This document shows positions 6,114-10,126 of a stretch of 10,126 nt of DNA, piece after piece (position 1 is the first letter of the stretch; each line of letters opens with the position of its first letter). The DNA is taken from NCBI GenBank assembly GCA_046728115.1, contig JBKPDW010000476.1, positions 1-10,126 on the forward strand. The letters run 5' to 3'. The notes under the pieces were generated by a model. It was given only the letters and a program-made list of their open reading frames with translations, did not search any database and was not told the DNA's origin. Position numbers and translations under genes: made by a program. The DNA comes from CAVSWN01 sp046728115 (GTDB taxonomy: Bacteria > Acidobacteriota > Vicinamibacteria > Vicinamibacterales > CAVVIG01).

Positions 6114-6796
6114 CGATGACCGCGACTGACGCGATTGTCGAAGCGCGAAACGTCTCGCGCGTGTTCCCCATGCCGGCAGGGCCCGTCGTCGCACTGCGCG
6201 ATGTGTCGCTGCGGATCGATTGCGCCGACTACGTGGCCATAACGGGACCGTCGGGCTGCGGCAAGTCGACGCTGCTCCACTTGATCGGGTGCGTGGATGC
6301 TCCGACGAGCGGCTCCATCCTCTTCGAGAATCGTGAAGTCAATGCGTTGTCGGAAGCCGAGCGAAGCCGGATCCGCCTCAAGCGCATCGGATTCGTGTTC
6401 CAGCGCTTCTTCCTGCTGCCGATGCTGACGGCTCGCGAGAACGTGGAATTGCCCCAGGCCGAAGCCGGCGTTGCCACAGCCGATCGGCGTGCGCGCGCCG
6501 ATGCGTTGCTCAATTACGTAGGCTTGGCCGGACGCGCCGGGCATCTGCCCTCGCAGCTCTCCGGCGGCGAAATGCAGCGCGTCGCCATTGCGCGGGCGCT
6601 GGCCAACAAGCCCGCGCTCCTCGTGGCCGACGAGCCCACTGGCGAGCTCGACGAGGAGACCGGCCATCACGTCGCCGACTTGTTCGATCGCGTTCACGCG
6701 GACGGCACCGCGATCCTGGTGGTCACGCACAATCCGACGCTTGCGCTTCGGGCGTCGCGGCTGCTGACGATGAAGAGTGGGAGCGTGGTGCCGTGA
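6110..6796 (+). CDS. ABC transporter ATP-binding protein (LolD/MacB-like; AttE role by context)
   Basis: This 228-aa stand-alone nucleotide-binding subunit is complete. Walker A is GPSGCGKST (46-54), the Q-loop includes FVFQ (Gln98), the signature is LSGGE (150-154), Walker B is LLVADEPTGELD (170-181) and the switch His is His207 in VVTHN. The Q-loop context FQRFFLLPMLTARENVELP and the DEPTGELD Walker B are typical of the LolD/FtsE/MacB exporter class that works with FtsX-type permeases. The start at ATG 6110 overlaps the permease stop as ATGA; a second ATG two codons later is also possible. The gene's own TGA overlaps the GTG of the AttH-like gene. It should energise the two permeases in this operon from the cytoplasmic face. 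Confidence 0.93.
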   Translation: MTMTATDAIVEARNVSRVFPMPAGPVVALRDVSLRIDCADYVAITGPSGCGKSTLLHLIGCVDAPTSGSILFENREVNALSEAERSRIRLKRIGFVFQRFFLLPMLTARENVELPQAEAGVATADRRARADALLNYVGLAGRAGHLPSQLSGGEMQRVAIARALANKPALLVADEPTGELDEETGHHVADLFDRVHADGTAILVVTHNPTLALRASRLLTMKSGSVVP

Positions 6797-8280
6797 TTGC
6801 GAAACTTGCGCTGCGCTCGCTTGCGGTGCGGCCGTGGCGGACGGCAGTCCTCGCCGCCGGATTTGGACTCGGCATCGCCGTCATGGCGGCGCTCCTCGGC
6901 GTCGGTGAAGTCATCATCGAACAGGCGCACGCTCCGGCCCTGCACGGCGGCGGCGACCTCGTCGTTTCCTCCAATTTCGGCAATGTCAACAACGCCAGGT
7001 ATCTGTTGTCGAACGTCGTCGGCGCGCCGGAGTTTCGTCCACGTGTCGTGGCTGCCTCACCGATGCGACGGGCGACGCTCTACCTGATCAAGCCCGGATT
7101 GTCGCAGCCGATCACCGTCCGTGGAGGCATCCCGAGCCTCGAACACGCCGTCGGAAATCCAGAAATCGCCGGCATTCGCGCATGGGTGGACGAACCGACG
7201 GACGCGTCCTGGTCGAATCCGCGCCCGGAAGACGTCTTGCGCGGCATGGATCGCTTCCATCCCGAGCCGCTCCGGTCAAACCCCAATGGCACAGAATCCA
7301 CATCCCTGGCGTCACAACCCAATTCGAGACGCGGTAATCCAAATCGGGGTCAGACCCCAGCGTCGTCGTGGGCTGAGTGGCTCTATTTCAACGGACGCAC
7401 GCCCGACGGCCGCTTGCGCTTCTACCTGACATTTCTCGCCGGGCCGACGTCAGCCGACGGCCACCGTGCGGTAATCGTGCGGCTGCAGCTCGAGCGCGAC
7501 GGCCGTTCGACGAACTATTCGGCCGGCGCGAGCATCGATGCCCGCGACCTCCTCGCCATGGCGCCGGAGCTCGACATTGCCGGCAATCGTGTCCGTATCG
7601 AAGGCGCGCGCTATCACATATCCTTGAATCTGCGCGACGAACGCGAATCGCGACCTCTCGTCGGCCAAATCGCGCTCGACGCACCGCTGGGCCGATCGCT
7701 GCCGCCGGCCGAAGCTCGCGCTGCTCACGGGTGGGTCTCGGGCTACGTCGTTCCCGTCCTGTCAGGTTCGCTCCACGGATCACTGCACGCGGGCGACGCT
7801 GTGATCCCTCTCGAGGGCGCCTCCGGCTACCACGACCACAACTGGGGATTCTGGGAAGGCGTGCGCTGGCAATGGGGACAGGTCGGGCACGACGACGTGT
7901 CGATCGTGTTCGGACGTCTGTTGCCGCCCGCGACCGTCGCCGATCCCGATCGCGTACCTGGCTTCCTGGGAGTCCTCGGCCCGCATGGGCCCATCGGGTT
8001 CTCGTCCGACGTGAAGATTGCCGAAGATGGCGACGGCGTGAAGGCGCCGCACGCGGTGACGATCGACGCGCGCGGACAGCAGCTCAACCTGCGGCTCGCG
8101 CTGTCGGTGGAAGAAGCAGTCGCCAGCCCCATGCCACTGACGCGACTCGCGACGGGCGAGACGATGACGTTCGTGCAGCTCGGCGGCAGCTATCGCGTGA
8201 CCGGCAGAATCGGCGATCGCGCAGTGGACTTTACCGCCCGCGGCGCCGCCGAAACGTTTCGATCGAACGCTAACCCCTGA
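6793..8280 (+). CDS. Permease-like N-terminus fused to AttH/CrtC-like calycin (DUF2006, lipocalin-like) domain
   Basis: This 495-aa protein starts at GTG 6793, overlapping the ATPase stop as GTGA. Residues 1-16 are a basic amphipathic helix (LALRSLAVRPWRT) and 17-38 a transmembrane segment. Residues 50-135 read like the first part of an FtsX/MacB periplasmic domain (GGGDLVVS, then ATLYLIKPG and ITVRGGIP). Residues 193-490 form an AttH/CrtC-like domain: the opening WAEWLYFNGRTPDGRLRFYL and the hallmark GYHDHNWGFW (His347, Asp348, His349, Asn350). Family knowledge: AttH is encoded with an ABC transporter in AttEFGH operons, and the structure of a Nitrosomonas member shows a double calycin fold suggesting a lipid-type ligand. 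Here the domain is expected in the periplasm, tethered by the TM helix. Residues ~161-190 are a low-complexity, Asn/Ser/Pro/Arg-rich linker encoded by repeat-like DNA. An annotation as hydroxyneurosporene synthase or carotenoid hydratase would not be justified. Confidence 0.85.
   Translation: MIAKLALRSLAVRPWRTAVLAAGFGLGIAVMAALLGVGEVIIEQAHAPALHGGGDLVVSSNFGNVNNARYLLSNVVGAPEFRPRVVAASPMRRATLYLIKPGLSQPITVRGGIPSLEHAVGNPEIAGIRAWVDEPTDASWSNPRPEDVLRGMDRFHPEPLRSNPNGTESTSLASQPNSRRGNPNRGQTPASSWAEWLYFNGRTPDGRLRFYLTFLAGPTSADGHRAVIVRLQLERDGRSTNYSAGASIDARDLLAMAPELDIAGNRVRIEGARYHISLNLRDERESRPLVGQIALDAPLGRSLPPAEARAAHGWVSGYVVPVLSGSLHGSLHAGDAVIPLEGASGYHDHNWGFWEGVRWQWGQVGHDDVSIVFGRLLPPATVADPDRVPGFLGVLGPHGPIGFSSDVKIAEDGDGVKAPHAVTIDARGQQLNLRLALSVEEAVASPMPLTRLATGETMTFVQLGGSYRVTGRIGDRAVDFTARGAAETFRSNANP
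7274..7360. repeat. Repeat-like in-frame insertion containing GGGGTCAGACCCC
   Basis: The near-palindrome GGGGTC-A-GACCCC (7346-7358) ends a segment that begins with GGTCAAACCCC (7274-7284), one mismatch from GGTCAGACCCC at 7348-7358. A third, more degenerate copy, GTCACAACCC, lies at 7311-7320, so the units are spaced about 36-38 bp. AATCCA also recurs at 7295 and 7336. The segment is less GC-rich than the flanks and encodes a hydrophilic linker between two clear domains, without breaking the frame. I recall such GGGGTCAGACCCC/GGGGTCTGACCCC motifs as dispersed repeats in Acidobacteriota genomes, but only one good copy is visible here. Confidence 0.55.
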
Positions 8281-8303
8281 CCCTATCGCTACGCCTGATC
8301 CCT
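8274..8303. repeat. Degenerate CCTGACCCT / CCTGATCCCT short repeat at the convergent gene junction
   Basis: CCTGACCCT (8276-8284) and CCTGATCCCT (8294-8303) lie 18 bp apart and span both stop codons: TGA of the AttH-like gene inside the first copy, and TAG of typA at 8291-8289 between them. On the minus strand they read AGGGATCAGG and AGGGTCAGG, related to the GGGGTCAG half of the repeat inside the AttH-like gene. No terminator hairpin is visible in the 8-bp gap. Chance is possible because only two short imperfect copies are present. Confidence 0.3.
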
Positions 8304-10106
8304 GCTCTTCGGCCTCATGTTCGCCGCGAGAATTCGCTTGCGAACGCGGATGGTCGTCGGCGTCACCTCCACGAGCTCATCGTCGTTGATGAACTCGATC
8401 GCCTGCTCGAGTCCAAGCCTGCGCGGCGGGATCAGTCGAATGGCTTCGTCGGCCGTCGACGCGCGCATGTTCGTCTGCTTCTTCTCTTTCGTGACGTTGA
8501 CGTCCATGTCATTCGGCCGCGCGTTCTCGCCGATGATCATCCCTTCGTACACGGGCGTCGCGGGATCGATGAAAATCTCGCCACGCTCCTGCAGATTGAA
8601 GATCGCGTACGCGGTAGCGAGGCCCGCTCGATCGGCGACCAGCGCCCCGTTGGGCCGCGCGGGAATCGCTCCGTGCCACGGTTCCCAGCTCGAGAAGAGA
8701 TGGTTCATGATGCCAGTGCCTTTGGTGTCGGTCATGAACTGCGAGCGAAAGCCGATCAGACCGCGGGCGGGGATTCGGAATTCGAGTCGAACGCGCCCGC
8801 TGCCGTTGTTCACCATCTTCGTCATCACGCCTTTACGCTCGCCGACCTGGGCGATGACGATGCCCTGATGATCCTCGGGGACGTCGATGACCAGTTCTTC
8901 AACCGGCTCGACGATCGCGCCGTCCATCGATTTCGTCACGATATCGGGACGAGAGACCTGCATTTCAAAGCCCTCGCGGCGCATCATCTCGATGAGGATC
9001 GACAGCTGGAGCTCGCCGCGCCCGATGACTTTCACCTGCTCGGGCGAGTCGGTCGGCTCGAGCCGGATCGACACATTGCCGAGCAGCTCGCGCTCCAGTC
9101 GATCACGCAGCTGTCGCGACGTGACGTATTGTCCCTCCCGGCCGGCCATCGGCGATGTGTTGACGCCGAAAATCATCGACACGGTCGGTTCGTCGATCGC
9201 GATCGGCGGAATCGCGACTCGATGGTTCACATCCGCAATCGTCTCGCCGATGGTGATGTCTTCGATCCCCGCCAGACACACGATATCGCCGGCAGCCGCT
9301 TCTTCGATGTCGATGCGCTTCAGCCCGTCGAACGCGTAGAGCTTCGTGACCTTCGTTTCCTGCACTGCCCGATCCAGTTTGCACACCGCCACGGGATCGC
9401 CGATTCTGACGCGGCCGTTGAAGATTCGACCGATGGCAATCCGGCCCAGGTAGTCGCTGGAGTCGAGATTCGCGACCAGCAGCTGCAGCGGCGCATCCGG
9501 ATTGCCCTGCGGTGCCGGGACGTGCGACGCGATGGCGTCGAACAGCGGGCGCAGGTTTTCGCCGTGGCGGTGCGCGTCCGTGCTGGCGGTGCCGGATCTC
9601 GCGTTGGTGTAGAGGACCGGAAAGTCCAGCTGCTCTTCGCTGGCGTCCAGATCGATGAAGAGATCGTAAACCTCGTTGAGCACTTCCTGCGCGCGCGCGT
9701 CCGGCCGATCGATCTTGTTGATCACCACAATGGGCGTCAGCCGGCGTTCGAGCGCCTTGCGCAGCACGAACCGCGTCTGCGGCAGCGGTCCCTCGGACGC
9801 ATCGACCAGCAGCATGACACCGTCGACCATGGAGAGCGTTCGTTCGACCTCGCCGCCGAAGTCGGCGTGACCGGGCGTGTCGACGATGTTGATCAGCAGG
9901 TCGTTGTAATGGACGGCGGTGTTCTTGGCGAGGATCGTGATGCCGCGCTCGCGCTCGAGCTCGTTGCTGTCGAGCGCGCGCTCGGCGACTCGTTCGTTCG
10001 CCCGAAACACGCCGCTCTGATGCAGCAAGGCATCGACGAGCGTGGTCTTCCCGTGGTCGACGTGGGCGATGATAGCGACGTTACGGAGCCGTGGGTTGGC
10101 GATCAC
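8289..10106 (-). CDS. typA: Ribosome-associated translational GTPase TypA/BipA
   Basis: This 605-aa protein has the standard TypA length and domain order. The G domain carries AHVDHGKT (14-21), switch RGITI (54-58), DTPGH (76-80) and NKID (130-133). A beta-barrel domain II follows, then the EF-G-like domains III and V (EPVEELVIDVPEDHQG, then GERKGVMTKM). The TypA-specific C-terminal domain includes GLIGFRSQFMTDTKGTGIMNH, EPWHGAIPARPNGALVAD and VTKEKKQTNMRASTADEAIRLIPPR. TypA binds the 70S ribosome near the EF-G site and supports ribosome assembly and growth under stress or cold. The start is GTG at 10106, giving the usual short N-terminus before the first beta-strand; only 20 bases of upstream sequence are visible. 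It converges on the ABC operon with an 8-bp gap and is probably an independent transcription unit. Confidence 0.97.
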   Translation of the reverse strand: MIANPRLRNVAIIAHVDHGKTTLVDALLHQSGVFRANERVAERALDSNELERERGITILAKNTAVHYNDLLINIVDTPGHADFGGEVERTLSMVDGVMLLVDASEGPLPQTRFVLRKALERRLTPIVVINKIDRPDARAQEVLNEVYDLFIDLDASEEQLDFPVLYTNARSGTASTDAHRHGENLRPLFDAIASHVPAPQGNPDAPLQLLVANLDSSDYLGRIAIGRIFNGRVRIGDPVAVCKLDRAVQETKVTKLYAFDGLKRIDIEEAAAGDIVCLAGIEDITIGETIADVNHRVAIPPIAIDEPTVSMIFGVNTSPMAGREGQYVTSRQLRDRLERELLGNVSIRLEPTDSPEQVKVIGRGELQLSILIEMMRREGFEMQVSRPDIVTKSMDGAIVEPVEELVIDVPEDHQGIVIAQVGERKGVMTKMVNNGSGRVRLEFRIPARGLIGFRSQFMTDTKGTGIMNHLFSSWEPWHGAIPARPNGALVADRAGLATAYAIFNLQERGEIFIDPATPVYEGMIIGENARPNDMDVNVTKEKKQTNMRASTADEAIRLIPPRRLGLEQAIEFINDDELVEVTPTTIRVRKRILAANMRPKSRDQA

Positions 10107-10126
10107 CGTTTACGAGTGTACAGCAC

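Noticed and set aside
4761..6194. 477-codon open frame on the minus strand across the second permease
   Set aside because: Its composition is dominated by Arg, Asp, Gln and His with no hydrophobic core, the usual signature of an antisense shadow of a membrane-protein gene.
7274..7360. CRISPR-like or attachment-site interpretation of the spaced repeats
   Set aside because: The units are too short and degenerate, only three are present, they lie inside a coding frame, and no cas or integrase gene is nearby.
6793..8280. Annotation as carotenoid 1,2-hydratase (CrtC)
   Set aside because: The CrtC-like fold is shared by AttH proteins, and the ABC transporter context with no carotenoid genes nearby favours the AttH role.
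10107..10126. TACACT as a -10 box for typA
   Set aside because: It matches only 4 of 6 positions, the -35 region lies outside the window, and it would give an almost leaderless mRNA.

Overview
This is a 10.1 kb, GC-rich, densely coded stretch of a bacterial chromosome. It holds eight protein genes, no rRNA or tRNA, no complete mobile element and no CRISPR array. Four of the seven visible gene starts are GTG, and four neighbouring gene pairs share 4-bp start/stop overlaps. Together with GGGGTCAGACCCC-type motifs and the gene content, this suggests an environmental high-GC Gram-negative. Acidobacteriota (Vicinamibacteria-like) is my best guess, from recalled resemblance rather than a search. 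The paired periplasmic-type functions (thioredoxin-fold oxidoreductase, AttH/CrtC-like calycin, FtsX-type permeases) fit a diderm cell.

Layout. (1) Bases 1-633 (+) are the 3' part of a gene for a DsbA-like thioredoxin-fold protein with a CPFC active site. (2) Bases 634-812 are a convergent intergenic region with two small hairpins and, on the minus strand, a 19-codon ORF behind a perfect AGGAGG that reads like an isolated signal peptide. (3) Bases 3958-813 (-) are a three-gene operon: a GH15 glucoamylase/trehalase-like glycosidase, a four-helix conserved hypothetical membrane protein that overlaps it by 4 bp, and a rhomboid-family intramembrane serine protease with an N-terminal zinc ribbon. 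(4) Bases 3959-4044 are a short divergent promoter region with a TGAGCCAGCTCA dyad. (5) Bases 4045-8280 (+) are a tightly overlapped four-gene ABC-export operon: FtsX-type permease, FtsX-type permease, LolD/MacB-like ATPase, and a protein joining a permease-like N-terminus to an AttH/CrtC-like (DUF2006/lipocalin-like) domain. (6) Bases 10106-8289 (-) encode the ribosome-associated GTPase TypA/BipA, convergent with the ABC operon and only 8 bp from it.

The most interesting part is the ABC operon. Its gene content matches AttEFGH-type loci (ATPase, two permeases, AttH). The first permease (287 aa) appears to begin in the middle of the usual periplasmic domain, behind a signal-peptide-like N-terminus. 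The AttH-like protein starts with what looks like the missing half: a basic N-terminal helix, TM1 and the first part of the periplasmic domain. I propose that one permease subunit is split, with its N-terminal half fused to the calycin domain, so that the lipid-binding-type domain is built into the transporter. An 85-90 bp in-frame insertion of repeat-like sequence containing GGGGTCAGACCCC lies in the linker just before the AttH domain.
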